Origin: Centropus unirufus
Lineage: Eukaryota > Chordata > Aves > Cuculiformes > Centropidae
Reading direction: 5' to 3'
DNA length: 64,000 bases
NCBI GenBank assembly: GCA_013397695.1
Contig: VYZI01000020.1
Coordinates: 2,595,738 to 2,659,737, forward strand
Shown in pieces: positions 1 to 14,300 of the stretch. Numbering within the stretch: position 1 is the stretch's first letter; each line of letters begins with the position of its first letter. The position numbers and the translations under genes were made by a program. A model generated the notes under the pieces. It worked only from the letters and a program-made list of their open reading frames with translations. It did no database searches and was not told where the DNA came from.

Positions 1-1000
1 AAAAAAAAATTAAACTAAAAAGGCACAGACACATCGCCCAATCCTGCAACATTCTCAGCAGCTCTTTGAATATCCTCTAATTATATCCTGTAAATAACAA
101 TTAACATCCTGTAGTAATGGTGAGTTCAGTCTATAAATGTAGACCTTCTGTCTCTGTAGTCTACGTATGCATGTTTAATGCGGTTGAATCCACCAGTGGT
201 TCCCTGCCCACTCATAAGCATGCAGCACAGGTACAGCTTTCCCTGTGTAAAGGCATTATTTTCCCTAAATGGGAGTGGTGTGGAATGTACAACTTTATAA
301 CTGTAGAACTGTATGCATAAGAGAGGTTGTACTGGCATAATCAATAATGCTTGAAATCATAGTTAAATTTAACCAAAACCAGAGTATGACTGTAATCACC
401 TTCCAACATAAATTAAACAAATTCGTTCCTTTTTCATTTGAGGGTCTCATTAGGATCCCATGATGAAAAGCAATAAAAACTTCTGTTTCGAAATAAACAT
501 TTTATGCTTGATTAGTTTATGGAATCTGAAATTCAGATAAGCATTCCAAAATTTTGGGAAGCAAAAATTTTCTCAAATCTATTTCGTATCAGTGCAGCCA
601 TTTAAGATAATTTAAAAATTGAAGTACAAATAATAACCAGTTACTTTCAAAGTGCAATTAAAAAAAGGAAATTACAGATGATGAAAATATACTTTACAAA
701 TAAAATTTTAGCTAGAACTGAACTATTCACCTTGTACATTTTCTGTATTTTTGTCTTCAGAGAATGGATTTAAGTAGCCAGTTTTAGTGGTGGATTAAGC
801 AGCTAGCAATCGTTCTGTAATCATACCTTACTCTACTAAAATTTTTTAGACATTACATTTTCTCTACTGGAATCATTCTTGCCAAAAGATAACTTTACGT
901 TTCACACTAATCCATTTATTGTCTTAAAGCCATCACTGCTGGGAGATTTCCTCTGAGGCACTTTCAACTTCGTTCCTTATGGAGAGACAATGTTACTTAC
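1..1000 (-). other. TRAT1: Intron of TRAT1 (downstream of its membrane-spanning exon)
   Basis: This stretch lies 3' (in minus-strand sense) of the splice donor of the TRAT1 exon at 1001-1103. I searched it for the tyrosine-rich cytoplasmic exons expected of TRAT1 (YxxM-type motifs) and found none, so it is read as intron. It is AT-rich with no recognisable repeat family. Confidence 0.6.
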
Positions 1001-1103
1001 CTTGTTTTTCTTTCATACAGTGTGAAATATTCAGTATCAATGAAACAACTAGAGCCAAACTCAGAAAGGCCAAAATTCCCCAGATGGAAAAATGGCAGTC
1101 CAT
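1001..1103 (-). CDS. TRAT1: TRAT1 (TRIM), transmembrane exon, partial gene
   Basis: TRAT1 is a disulphide-linked homodimeric adaptor of T cells. It associates with the TCR-CD3-zeta complex at the plasma membrane and carries cytoplasmic tyrosine motifs that recruit PI3K. The exon reads on the minus strand from an ATG at 1103 to a consensus donor (gtaagt, minus strand) just after position 1001, giving 34 codons plus one base. The peptide starts MDCHFSIWGILAF, continues through a hydrophobic segment of about 20 residues (about residues 6-26) and ends in a basic stop-transfer tail (KEKQ). It aligns without gaps to the start of mammalian TRAT1, including the extracellular Cys next to the membrane that would form the dimer bond, and the shared SLI-NISH segment. 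A pyrimidine-rich acceptor lies 8 or 14 bases upstream of the ATG, so the start codon could be here or in an upstream exon, as the human protein has a few more N-terminal residues. The cytoplasmic tyrosine exons are outside the window. The identity rests on this one exon. Confidence 0.88.
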
Positions 1104-1317
1104 TTCTGTAACTGAAAGAAAAGAATTTTAGTTTGTGTCATCTAGTGATATTACGGTATTGTTTGTGCTTGGTCGATTTTTGCTTTCTGCTATCAAAGCT
1201 GCTGTTTTGTTGCTTTCTCTGCTATAGAAGCTAAATAATAAGAAAGCAACATCAATAAACCATTTCCAAAACTACTGTTTCATAGGAATTGAGCCAAAGA
1301 CTGGGCTATTGGTTTAC

Positions 1318-1346
1318 CTGTAAGATGCAGTAAAAGTCAGAAACTG
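1318..1346 (-). other. Possible small upstream exon of TRAT1
   Basis: On the minus strand a strong polypyrimidine tract ending in ctttag precedes 29 bases that are followed by a donor-like gtaaac. The segment has no ATG, so if real it would be 5' untranslated or read from a further exon. It is 215 bases upstream of the TRAT1 membrane exon. Only the splice-site pattern supports it. Confidence 0.2.
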
Positions 1347-2728
1347 CTAAAGAAAAAAAAGTCATTAGAGTGAATTTCTTTGAAATTGTTTTCATAATTC
1401 TTAAACTTACTCTTTGCAGTAAATGTTTGGCTGAATTCTGGAGTTCATAAATGTAGTGATGAAGATGAATTTACTCAATACTACTTAATCAGAAATGTCT
1501 CTGACTAATTGCTAAGACTATCAGGTTTTAACAGTCCCTGAAACAAATTTCATAGGTTATGTGTTTTCTTCCCTATTTCAAATCCCTTATACTCACATCC
1601 TCATTCTCCTTCCTGAGAAAGCAGAGGATGTAGTGGCAAAGGACGCGCAGTAGCTGGGAAACAATGAAGCCCACAGAACTATTGCAGAGAAAAACCAGAA
1701 CAGCTCTGCTGGAGCAGGACAATCAAGGGGAGATATTGCATGACACTGTCCGAGTGAGATTCAAGTGGGTCTTTAATACATGTATTTATTTGCTTTGGAT
1801 GTAGCTGGATTCCTTCAGGAGGCTGTCATTTTGTTTGCTTCTTAAGTGAAAGCTGAGATCAAGGAGTACGGGAATACATATCACCATGTTACCAGCTGGA
1901 GGTGGCAGGAGGTAAACCATTTGCTCTTGCTCAGAAGACAGAGTTTCGCTGGCTGGCTGACCAGCTCCACCTCACCTTAGGCACTACCCCATATAGGTTT
2001 TGTTGCCTACTTATGCTGCTGTTGCAAGAGCTCTCCAAGTTTTGTTTTATTGCAAGCCACTGAATTTTGTGTGATGATGAAACAAGATCAAATAATCCTT
2101 AGCAGTAAAAAAATCTCAAAGTACGTGGGGTTCTACAATGCAGGTTTCCTTCCTGATCAAAAAAAAAAGCAACAGAACAGAGCAAATAAGCTGTAACTTT
2201 CTGACAGGCTTGTAACTAGTTTTTGCGTGGGGTACTTCCACTGGCCGTTTATCCTTCCTTTTAAAATAAATGTGCAATTTCCATTCTTTTCTTTTCTTTT
2301 ACCTGAGTTCTCCCAAGTATGTTTGAGGGTTCTCCATCACTGCAATACTACTTTTTATGTTGAGAGGTGCATTTTTGCAATGAGATTCAGACATCCCCAT
2401 GAAGCAGCTATATATTTTATTATTTTTTTTAGAGGAGGAATTAAAAGAAAGTGAGATCCTACCCTGAGAAGTTGTTATTGGGCTGCGTGAAGAACAAACC
2501 CTGTTTGGAACCTGGTTACTTTACAATCAGTCAGTCAACATTTGCATCCTCTGCAATCTGTCCAAAACTACCAGAAGACTATGTCAAAGATAAGGACTTT
2601 TAAGCCTCAGTGTAGTGCCTAAAATAGAAGAGCTGCACTTCCTCCTTCTCTTATGCATTTATCTTTTCTGCAGTGATTGCTTTCTATTTTTCTTATGTTT
2701 GTTTCATATTTCTTTTCTTACAGATTGC

Positions 2729-2751
2729 TTTTTTTTTTTTTTTTTTTTTTT
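2729..2751. repeat. Poly(T) tract, 23 bases
   Basis: This is an uninterrupted run of T followed by agg. It could be a plain homopolymer or the poly(A) remnant of a minus-strand retrocopy ending here. I could not recognise a source gene to its right. Confidence 0.8.
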
Positions 2752-5344
2752 AGGAAGCAAAAGCAGTGTTGTAGCCTAAAAGAAGGGAAGCACGTGTACC
2801 TGTGCTAGGAACTACAACCCTGTGTTCATTAGAATAAAAAGAGTATGTACCTTTTTCTTGATGCCGAATGCTATAATTTATCTTTCGGATTCAGGAATCC
2901 TATTTTTCTCCTGGTCTTTTCTGAGTAGAAGGAGTACTTTTAGTTACAATATAAATATTTTTAGCCCTTAATGAAGTGGATAAGGAAACCAAATTTTGGT
3001 GACGTATTATTTTCATGTTTCAGCTTCTTATTTAAATCAGAAATATTATCTGGAAAATTGCAAAGGTTTATTTTTAAATATATTTTCTGCAGCTGTGGCT
3101 TAGATAGCTGCTTGTATTTCAGTAGAATCCGTACAAGCATAAGAGCAACTTCAATATTTTTTTATTTTTTTTCTGTCATTGTAATATGAGCTATTTGCTT
3201 GTCTGGCAACAGTACTGCTATTTCAGAAACAACAACAGTTTTCATTTTCACCATAAAACCCTAGAAAAGGTCTTGATTAGAGACGTACAAGTGCCACTCT
3301 GATTGCTTTATACTTTTCTAATATGAGTTTCAAGTTAATCTTATTCTCCAGGTACAAGACATGAGATATTTTGATTTTATATCCTAGTTTTATATATAAA
3401 CAGCTCCCGGCTCTTTCCCAGGTGTTCTTGTACTGCCCTTACGGTTGTTGCCAATACATTAGCTGTTCACATTTATAACTGCATTTTTTAAATATTTACT
3501 ACCTCAACAACAGCAGCAGTAGAAGGAACGCAGGATACCTGTTTGAAGAACATTAAGGCGATTGTGGGCGGAAAGAGAAAAAAACAGAAAGAGAGGTTTA
3601 TTAGAGTATTACAGGCTGTTCTAAAGTAGTGTATTATTAATTTCTCTAATTTCATTTCTCATTCAAGTCATCTACTGCCAAATGTAGCCAAACCAGATTA
3701 TTATTTTTTACATATTACTTATTCATTGCAAAGAAACCATGGCCCTTCGTTATGGGGAATTCTCACTCAACCGCCATCATATTGACTATTTTTTAAAAAT
3801 TTGAAATATCATTGAAAAAAAAATAGTCCTGAGGAAAAACTAGGGCCCTTGGAATGGTACACAATGGTTCTAACGGAATAAGGTCTGATTCCATCACTGT
3901 TTTCTGTTATAGACAATCTGTTTTGGGAAAACATAAGAGTGATAGTAGTTTGTTCAGAAGAAATCGTACTGAAGCTATTTTTAATGTGATGTCCTCCTCT
4001 GCAAAAGAAGGGTTCATTTAATCGTTAGAAGAAGTTGGGATATGTTAGTGGGGGAAGTACTATGTCTAATCATTATAAGATGACAGTATTTTGAATACCT
4101 TATACCACAATGTCTCCAGTATAGATGATACATTGCTATTCTACTCTTCTTTCATTTCTGTTTGGAAACAGGGTCAAATTTGGAGTTGAATCCAAGTAGA
4201 ACATACACTTGGTAAAATGCATAGGTAATTTACTCCATCTAGGTGATGATTTCACTTTTCTGACTTGAAGGATGGAGTGACTTGCCTCCTCTTAGATATT
4301 TAACACTGCTATAAACTAAAGGTATTGCATTCACACAACAAAATAGGGGAAAAAAGAAGACTTTCTGAATTGCGTTTTTTCTCATTTTTTAATGTATTGG
4401 CAACTTTCTTCACAAAGAAAAGACATGGATGTAAACAGACTTTTGGTCACTTGCTCTTAAGTTTCCTTTTTGCCAGGTTCATTATACTGTAATGAGGTGG
4501 GAGGAAAAGAAGAAGCAAGCAAACAACCAAAAAAAAACAACCAACCAACCATACAAAAGCCCTCAAAACATTCCAGTCTTTCCTGGATTAATTTCTGCAA
4601 TGCAGTGTTGGAACTCAAAGGAGTGCACGCAATCATGTACTTCTCTTTGGGGAAACGAGCCAGATCTAACAATTCAGGTCTGGAAATGTGTTTAACTTCC
4701 TAGTAGCAGAAGAATAAGTAGTAGAAATATACTATGTTTCGTTCCTTCTTATTCTAATGTATTTTGCTTAGAGAATTTGTCTCAAAGGATAACAATAAGA
4801 TATAATACTTATACCAACATAAAATGGGGAATATAAATAACTGTCTAGTTGGGCATGCTATCTATGGTCTCAACTCATCATTCATAGGTTAATCACTTTG
4901 GGCACTACCAGATGTAAGATATTAGGATCTGGGCCACAAAATGGTGTGTTTCCTGTTGCTTCTGTTCGAAAATTTGTCAAAGATGAGATAATTTTATCTT
5001 TTTTTCTCCTGCCTGTCCAATTAAATGGTGTGATAAATAATATTCTACACTAGAAGAAGAAAACCCTCCCATTAAGAGACTGATGATTGTTAAATGTGCA
5101 TTAAAGATGCTTCCACCTCTGTGGGTTTTTAAGACGGGATTAATTCCCCAGAAAGGATTCCTTAAACTGCAATTAATTAGTGCACAACTAATTGCTTTGT
5201 GAGGTATCAACTTCATACTTCAGAAAGGAAGCGGCGCATTGTGAAATAAGAACCCCTCAGCGTAGTAAATATTTTAAGTACAAAGCGAACACCAGTACTT
5301 AGTCTTCATTAACAAACCTTAATTAATGAAGGCTTAAGCTGTTG

Positions 5345-5359
5345 ATGATGACTCATCAT
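5345..5359. promoter_or_regulatory. AP-1-type site in a 15-bp near-palindrome
   Basis: The 15 bases atgatgactcatcat form a dyad that is perfect except for the central base, around a canonical AP-1 core TGACTCA (5349-5355). ATG/ATC triplet repeats follow. AP-1/BATF sites are common in lymphocyte enhancers, and this lies about 4 kb upstream of the TRAT1 membrane exon. Such short motifs also occur by chance, and function is not shown. Confidence 0.3.
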
Positions 5360-8300
5360 CATGATGATTATTAATAATAATTTGACTTCAGAACCCTAAG
5401 CAACCTTCTTGAAAGACTGTAATCCACCATAGTGCTTTTTTTCTGGCTCTTTTGTTTACAATACTGAAAACATAAAGCTTACCTGTTTTTGTTGTTTCTA
5501 GGAATATTCCCTGCCCCTTTATCCAGCAGGAAATCAAGTTATCTTGGCAGATTTTGGATGCTCTTTTGTCTTGGACTATGCAGCATGTGTTTATCTCTAG
5601 GGTTGCCGCCAATCTCAAAGGTCTCCAGTCTTTTCACCTGCTTTCTTACAAACAGGAAATGTGGTTCAGGCTTTTACAAACTCACTAGCAAACTGGCAGT
5701 CTCCTTCAGTGTTTGCCTCTAAGAGAGGAATAAGATATTTGTGTCTGCACGCACTTTTATCCACCAGTCTTGCCACAGAAGAGCATGTATGGGGCTATTA
5801 GTTCTATTTTATGTGATGCAAACCCGCTTCTGTAATATTTGTGAGAGGCCCTACTCTGAGTCTTCCTATTTGTGGTGTTATGTTGAAGTCAACAAAAGCG
5901 TTTAGATAACCCTTAAACTAAATTGCAGAACTATTTTACCTAAGAGTGTTATTTGATTCTTTTTCACTTGAGGTTTCTAAACCAAGTCTGAAAGCCTATT
6001 GCTGAGAGAATCCACAGTTTTACTGAAACAGGGTTCAGAGGGGCAATGCAGAAATTATACCGTTTCCAGCTCTAGAAGGTAAGGTTAGGATATCATAATA
6101 TGCTTACTCCATTCTTTAAAGTCTACGAATCTGGGCCCACAGTCCAGAACAGCTGGGGAAAGAGAGGGTAAATCGGCATGTGGCTTAGAGCATGTATTTC
6201 AAATTTAGTGAAACATGCCTGTGTTCGGGTAGAGAAGCCATTTTATTATCAGAATCAGAGCAGCTTCTCCAAAGGAAGCTCACACTCTAAGCACTGACAG
6301 AGAAGTCTTCTGTTAACTTCTGAGGTTTAGGGTGGTTGGTTTGGGTTGGGGGTTTTTTTGTATTTTGGGGGTGTTTTTTTGTTTGTTTGCAGACCAAACA
6401 AGTTTATTTCCAGTTGTGGATAATGTGTTTCATAACTTAGACACCCCAGTCATAAATAGAGATCACATCAAATTTTCTCATTGTTAAACCAAAAAGCGTG
6501 GGTCCATAACCTCACACTGAAAGCCAGGACATAGAGCTAGAGCTCCTTTCAGTAAGTGATGCAATCTATGATCTGTAGTCTAAACTGTGCTTTTAAGTAC
6601 GGAAGAGATCCTGGACTGGATTTAGCAATTCCACGTTGTAGGACCAAGTGAACAAGAGAGTCCTGGGGTGATCTGATGAGAGTATGCATCTCAAGAGGAA
6701 GCCTCTTGTTAAGAAAAAGAAGGATCCTGCAACTCAGAGAGAAACTGAAGAGAGTGGGAGATACGCATTGCAAAAAAACAGAGACAATAGCTTGCTTTCT
6801 CAACTAAGAGCATGAGGAGTAAATCTGAGAATAAAATGCTTCTCAGCCTGAACAAGTAGCTTACAAGGAATAAACTCCATTGGAGATAACTAGGAGCACA
6901 ATGGAAAGGTGAATACTGAGAATGCAGCAAGGGATTTCTTGGTTTGTAGTCCTGGTAGTGTGTTAATAAATCTGCTCTCCAAGAGCAAATCAGTGCTGTA
7001 CAGCATCAGCTTTGACACACTGCAAAAACGAAGTCTATTGGATTTGGCATGAGCTTTGTGCTATTTTGGGCAGCTTGCAACCAACTGAAAGCTATGTTAG
7101 ATAGGCAAGAAATTATTTGCTGCGGGCTTAAACGTCCATTGTGAATACTAAAGACATCTTACTCTTCTTTTTTGTCCTTTATATCAGTGCTAATTAAAAA
7201 AAAAAATAAAAATAAAAAACCAAACAAACCTAAAACTAGTGAGCCAGTGCTTTTATTCAAGGATAATAAAGACAAGGACAAATGATGCTTTATTTTAGAA
7301 AGACAGGACATAAGGTAATGCTACTCCTTCCACTTCTATTACATACAAACACATTTCCTTGTCTCTTCAAATTCCCCAAGCTATAAACTGTTGGATGATT
7401 ATTCTGAAGAAGTATCTCTGACTGCTCAGCTACTTATGTAATCTTTGGTGAACACATGTTTCTGATGTCTCCAAGTTAAGAATCTATGTTAGGTGGATAT
7501 CTGACCACCTAATAGCTCTTATAGTGGGAATAGCTCTTGCTATTTAAGTTCTTGCAGAACGTTAATGGAGTACTATTTAATATTGATGTGCACAGATCTA
7601 TAGGAAGGAGTAAGCCCATGCTTGAATGGAGTCAAACTAACAGGTCTGTTTGACAGAAGGCTAAATGATCAAGTGAAGCTGACTGAGAGATCACTGTACA
7701 AAGTGGAAAAAAGAGCTTATAAAGTGGCATCTTGTTTATTATTTTAGGGAAAGGCAAGTAGAATCATCCTAAAGTAGCATGAAAAATAACTACATTGGGA
7801 AGGGAAGCCGTGCATAGAGAGAGAGGGGAGCTTGAATTTCTTTTGGGGGGCTTCTAAGTCTTCCTAGGCTTGATATTAGTATAGAGAAAAGAAAAAAAAG
7901 TACATTGTTGATCGAGGGCGGGGCCTGTCTTGAACATATGTGATTCTGTCTGCAGAATAGAATAGATATAAAACCTGAAAGTGCCCGTGTTAAGTATTCA
8001 TGTTCTAGAAGATGATAACTCAGTCCTACCATGAGGTTCCTTGAACTTTTATATTTATACATCAGTGATATATATGAAATTGAAACGTTTACACTCTTTT
8101 TTTTTTTTTTTTGAGGAAGGAGATATGTGGCAGCAACCAAACATATTACATATCTGTACATAATTTCTGCGATGAGATAGAAGACTGTTTCCATGAGCAC
8201 AGAGCTAAGGTAGAGTCCGACAAAGATTCTAATATTGTTGAGACCCCAGCAGTGGAGGTCAGTGAGTTTGCAGAAGGAAGACCACTACTAAAATTTTAGT

Positions 8301-11300
8301 ATTTAAAGTGCTTTTCAGGTTCTGGATGAGTGATGGCATTTATACTATGGTTTCTTAAAAAGGTAAGAATACCTTTGCAGTTCCCAGCAGTCTCTTCAAA
8401 GCCTGGAATTTGCTGTATATGACTGGAAACCTCCAGGGGAAAGATTTTCAGCCTCATTGACTCATTTCAGAGCTGTACCTTCCCTTTCCTCCACCTTAAG
8501 AAATTGAAGAGTCCTCTTCAATCCTTCCTCTTTGTTTTCAAAGACTCAAATGCCTACTTTCTCTATGCTACTCAAATTACAACCTTTCTTTGAAAAAATG
8601 TCATTTTCAATGCTAAGCGGTGTAGTGGAAAGCCCCTTGCAAAGAATGAAAGAGAAACTGTTTGTAGTAAAGGTCTCAAAAAGCACTGATATTCCTGCAA
8701 GACATAGCTCACATTTCTCTTTGAAGTGGGAGTATATTTTTAATAATGAACCTTCTAGGATTTGCTGGGGAAAGTAACTATGGCAGAAATTCTTTAAGGG
8801 GAACTTGTGCAGAAGTGTAGTCTGCTCTGTTTCTGACCTCATGAGCATACTGGAGAAGTAGAAGTGTCCTTTTGAGCTTAGCGTGTGGCTCTTTGCTTAG
8901 ATTGCAGGTGTACACCTGGTGTTTCTTTCATAGTGAACATAAATGAGCAACGATGCTATGGAAGAGAGGTTGGCATAAACCAGCTGCCAAAAAGAGTGAG
9001 GCCTTTCCAGCCAGCTTCAAATGCTAGAAAGAGTTCTTCCAACTCTTACAGTGAAATCTGTTCTTGATTATAAAATTTAAAAAAAATCACTGTAATTTGT
9101 GCATTGTAAACAAAGTCATGAATTTCACCGTTTTACTTAAAACCGTGTTAAGCACAATGCTATCTCGTTAGCTGCCCCTGAAATTATGGCTCCTATTACA
9201 AGTAGCATCATGGGTTTCCTGTGGGGAAACCACAGAGTTTTTTTCCGAATGCTACAAAACCTTTTTATCAAGGAGTGTAAAGAGACATCTTTGTATCTTG
9301 GTAATTCTGCACTGTCAAAATTTCCATTGAAAGCTAACACTGCACACATTTGCACCTTTGGGTGTGCTTGGGTTTTTTTTGGGTTTTTTTTTTTTGTGTT
9401 GAGCATTGTGATATAGCTGAGCAGTCTCTGCATGACCAGCAGAGAGAACACAGAACAGATGCCAACTCACAGAAAACCTGCAGAAGAAAACTTCAGCTTT
9501 TCCATTGACTTCAGAGGATTTTATTTTCTGTTCAGGTATATCCTGTATCCTAAAAGATGTGTAATCTCTGTGATACTTCTTTCAACAGCCACAAGAAGAA
9601 TTAATTTTCTGGTAAAGTTGCTATAATCCATTTACCTAGTTTAAGGATTTTTTTTTTTTATTCCACCTTGACACACTTACACAAAAGGTGTGGGAAAATG
9701 TTTTCACTTGTCCAGCCAAAGACCTGATCCCACTACTACTCCTCATGAAAGATACCTTAGTGAAGCCAGCGGGCCCCTCTCTGTGCTTGGTAACAAGCTT
9801 GCAACTCTATCAATTTTGATCAAAGCGCAGGAAGAATTTGTGAGCAAAATAGTGTACCTGAAATACCTAGCTTGTGCTTTCAGACGGTGCTTGGGACTAC
9901 CATAAGTGCCTTAGTTGAAGCTACTGTAGAAAACCCAAACTCATGTGTATGTGACCTGGACCCTTGTGGAGAATCTCCTCAAACAGTTTAAGTCACTTCC
10001 TACAGCACTAAGGCTGAGCTAATAAACCCGGCTCGTCAACTGTGCTCATTGCTGAAGTGATTAAGCTGATTCCAGTTCTGCAGCGCATCCTCTAGGTGGC
10101 ATAACCTTCATAGTGGACTTTCTCATCCATTTCTTCTGGCTTGTGTTTGGCTAAGAGAATGTCAGAAGCTTGTCCTCTTTGTTGCAATGCATTATACTTG
10201 CTCTGCTGCGAGTGAAGTATTCTCAGAAATAATTTAAATGAAAATGACACATGCTTTAAGCAAAATAACGCCCCCACTCTAGTTAATGACTGGCATCACA
10301 GCTAGTACGTTGTCATAACCCAGGCTGCTATCTCTGCATTTGGACTCTAAGCCTCTTCCTGAAGAACCACAGATCTGGGAGGCTGTGTTCATGCATGTAC
10401 CTGCAAAATCAGAAAAAAAATGATAAGGAGACAAAAAACTGCATGAGCCCATCTCAGTGTAATCTGTGGTTGCACGTATTTACCAATAAGCCAATGTATC
10501 CCTGCAGTGCCGCTGAATGACCACCTAGATCTAATTAGTGTGCATTTAGGTTAAAACGAAGATTTGAAATAGCAAGTATGAAGCTAATCTTTGCAAAGTG
10601 GTCGGTGAGACATTGGAATAGTGAATTTGAACTGAATCGCTCAACTACTGAACCTTTCAGCTTACCAGGGTTGTGGTTGCATCTCTATTTAAAGAAATAC
10701 CTGGTGAGTAGATAAAAGTACTGGTCTCGCCACATTCACAGCTGTTAAAATGTTGTTTTCTTACTACTTCCTGTTCAGCAGTGCATTTGGGCACAGCAAA
10801 GGGTGTGCCAGCTCCTTTGCAGTATAAACTGTCAGTGACTTGTTAGCATCTGCGAAAATTAAGGGCACAGGTGGGTGGAAAATGGTTGTTTTGTCCCCCA
10901 AAAATATTGTTAGGTCATAAAGTGATCCTTCGACATTGACATACACATTTTGGCGTGTCTCAGAGGCCAAAGTAAATGTTATACATGTTTAAGGTGTTTT
11001 CTTTGGGTATGACAGTCTTGGATCGAAGTTTCTGCATGGAGAAGGCAGGACTTGGACTGAACTTCTTTCTCAATGTAATAGCTGAGAAATGCAGTCATCA
11101 ACCCTCTTAGGTGTTGTGAGGTGTCTTAAACTGTCACACACAAATCCTGCTTCCTCAATGGGAAGAAGTTTATCCCAGAAGTTTACAAAAGTATCATGAT
11201 AACTTTCACTAAGCTTCCTGGAATACAAGACCATATTCACTCTGAAGTATGGCATTGCTAAAAAACGGTGGACTCTCTGCAAGTTCCGTTGTTGTTACGT

Positions 11301-14300
11301 CAAAATTATAAACTAGAATAATTGCTATTCGATTTTTGCTTTGTTTCTGATCTAGGCTGCTACAGTCTTTTATTCATGTACTGTGCTTAATAACTTACTT
11401 TGAGTCTGACTACAAAAGTGTTGTTCTCTTTTATGGAAATATGATATTCTGAGTACTTTTTTGTCTTGATTTTGTGTGTGCGGCTCTCTACGTGACATTA
11501 TTGGGAACAATAAATTCTTGCTATATTGCTTAGTCAGTACTGTACTTGTAGCACTGTTCAGGATACAGAAATGCTTGTATGAGAGGCTTTTCTGCTTTTA
11601 TAATCTAAAGAACAAGTTTACACAGTGTTTAAAGGTGTTAGGCAATTGAGCGATTTGGATGCTGTTTAAGAAATTTCTGTACTGTGCTGGTTTCACTGAT
11701 GAACGAAAACCACACATCCCTCTACATCACAAATGAGGTACAAGTGCATATAGGCTCTATGTCAGAAATCGCCAGTGGGAGCAAAGACATCGGTTTAGGG
11801 ATGGGAGTTGAAGGACACTGAAGTGGCCAGCAGTGCTACCCCTCTATGAACACTGCAGAAATAGATGGCATTTCTGTCTTTAAAACTGGTTTTAGTTTTG
11901 GTTGATTCATTCCTTAGGCCGTGCTCTGCAGCTGCTGAAAATGTTTTTCTGAATGGCGTTCAGAAACTTGGTAGCATTTCCTTCAAGCAGAGGAGGCAGA
12001 TAGACCAAGGATTTTCAAACTTTACCTTGCTCGTGTCAATTTTCAAGCTTCAGGGGTGCTGGTACTTCTTTTACACTGAGGTGTAGGTATAGCATGTAAT
12101 CCAACTCCCTATACGTCTCTACTTCCCCTTTACTGTCTAATAATATGCAACTCCTCTGTTAAGGAGGTGTAGGTAATGGTGTTGGTGATTGCACATTAAG
12201 CTTTATTTTCTTCTCAGTACATGACTAAATGCATGCTTAAAATTGCTCATCTTTGCTGTAAGCCATGCATTCTGGGTAAAGCATTGGTTTGATACCTCTC
12301 TCTACCCTTTTCTTCAATTGAAACTTTATTTTTGGGGTTCTAGCACCATACCAAAATCGAGACAAGGGTGTAAATTATTTTGTCATTCTTCGAATTCTCC
12401 ATTTTACCTGAACAACAGTCTTTGTATTACAGCTACTTGGGGAGAAAAAAAAATATGGTAAAGGCTGACCATTTCGATCTGCAGCTTTCTCCTTCTGAAT
12501 GCTTTTATTCTGTGTTTGAAACATACATAATGACTTTCTGTTGTGGGAGTGTACTCAGAGGGTCATTTAATCACACAGAGATAGAAGGTTCTGATGTGTC
12601 TTGCACCAGTTTTCCTGAAGTTCTGCTCCAAATCAGTAGCAATAAAAAAAACTGTGGAGTGTGAAGGAAAGCTGGAATTTTCTCCATATGTATATAGGAC
12701 TTCCTTTGTTTTAACCATTATAAACTTCTAGTATACATGAAAAATTTGCACTGGTAAGACTTTTAAATAAATGTGCAGTGTTGTCATGCAAATACCAGTG
12801 TTTCTTTCTCCATTGCCAGAAGCTAAGGAGGTTCATTTAAAGAAACTGTTCATTTTTTATTGTTATTGAGAGAAAAAAAAAACTTTAATTGACGCTTTTT
12901 ATATAGCTCACAAAGGTTTCTATTTCACTGGTTAAACATGTATAATTGGATTCATGATTCATACACTAAAGCTGTGACTTGATGTTAATTTTTTCCCCTG
13001 CTATCATATAATGGAATTCTGTATTTTAATGTTCCAATCCACTCAGCTTAGGCAATGCTGAAATCCAGAGACAAGCTATACAGAAATGAATCTGTACTGA
13101 TGTCCTTTTTAAAGCTTAATATAAAAGACTTCTTACAGGACTGTCTATCCTTGAAATACACGAAAACACTTTATAAAGTGAAATCGATAGATGCCATACC
13201 TCATACACAATATGATCGTATACCCAAAATTGAATTGCAGTCAGTTCTGATGCAGAATACACCTCTTACCCAGAAGCAGCTTTGTGAGATTGTTGAAAGC
13301 CACTATTGAAGGATGCTGTCCAATGAGGAATGCAGGTTTGCTTGTCCTAAGTAGAGGTAGTAACACACAATTTCCTCTACTACTCTGGAGTAACTGTTTT
13401 CTCTTTGTGCAAATATCTATGGTACATATGTAGAGTACTGGCTCTGAATTTCCTGTAAGCACTACTATATTTGGAAGTTCAGACCTCCAATGACTTGCTG
13501 AGAACACTAATTCACATCTGATTTAACAGAGGAGAAATCTGGAGATTTAATGCGTGTGAAGCTAAATGTGTCCAGATTTTCAGGTTGGGCATTATAATAG
13601 TTGTTCTAAAATTCCTGGGGTGAGGGAGTTTGTTCCCTACAGAGCAGGATGGTGTTTTATAACGGCTTGCATATCAACTCAGTACGATTCCCCTATGGCT
13701 GCAGAGACTCTGACAAAGTAATTATGAAATACTACTTGTACTTCTCACTTCGATGCCAGTGTTTTTTAAAAGATGTCATATTGATGACTTAGATAGTTAA
13801 ATGTTAAGTTTGGAGAAGTAAGGGAGGGGAGCAGAGCACTGTTATAAGGAATTTTACCAACATGTGGCTGGCAGTATTTACAGTACAATCCTTTTATGCC
13901 TCTGCTTTCCCAGTGTGACACCTGCTGCTTTGACCATCCTGCTCCCAGGCTGGGTGATGGACTCAATTCCTGGGCTTCACAGTGAGTAGTTTGCTATAAG
14001 CAGGCTACATTTGGAGCAGCCTTTCCTAACATGACCTGCCTCCCTTGCCGCAGCACAGCGCTTGAGTCTCTTCTGCACTGAATCACGAGGCAAAGCTCTA
14101 ATGACAGTGATGGAAGACAATTGAGCATAATTTTCTTGCCCCACATGAAAGCACTAACAAGAGAAAGAACAGAGGCTTCTCTGCATGCATGAGCCTTTAG
14201 CATCATGACACTCGTGTCGCCTATTGGGGGGCAGAGGGAAGGGCGTGCAGATCTTTAAAACTAAGAAAATGCTGGCCAAGCAGTGAGATGTCACCCATGC

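Noticed and set aside
7790..8200. 136-codon minus-strand frame
   Set aside because: It crosses the poly(T) tract as a poly-Lys run, has no recognisable domain, and its composition fits chance AT-rich sequence.
13055..13309. 84-codon plus-strand frame considered as a possible exon
   Set aside because: It has no good acceptor or donor signals, no family resemblance and AT-driven composition.
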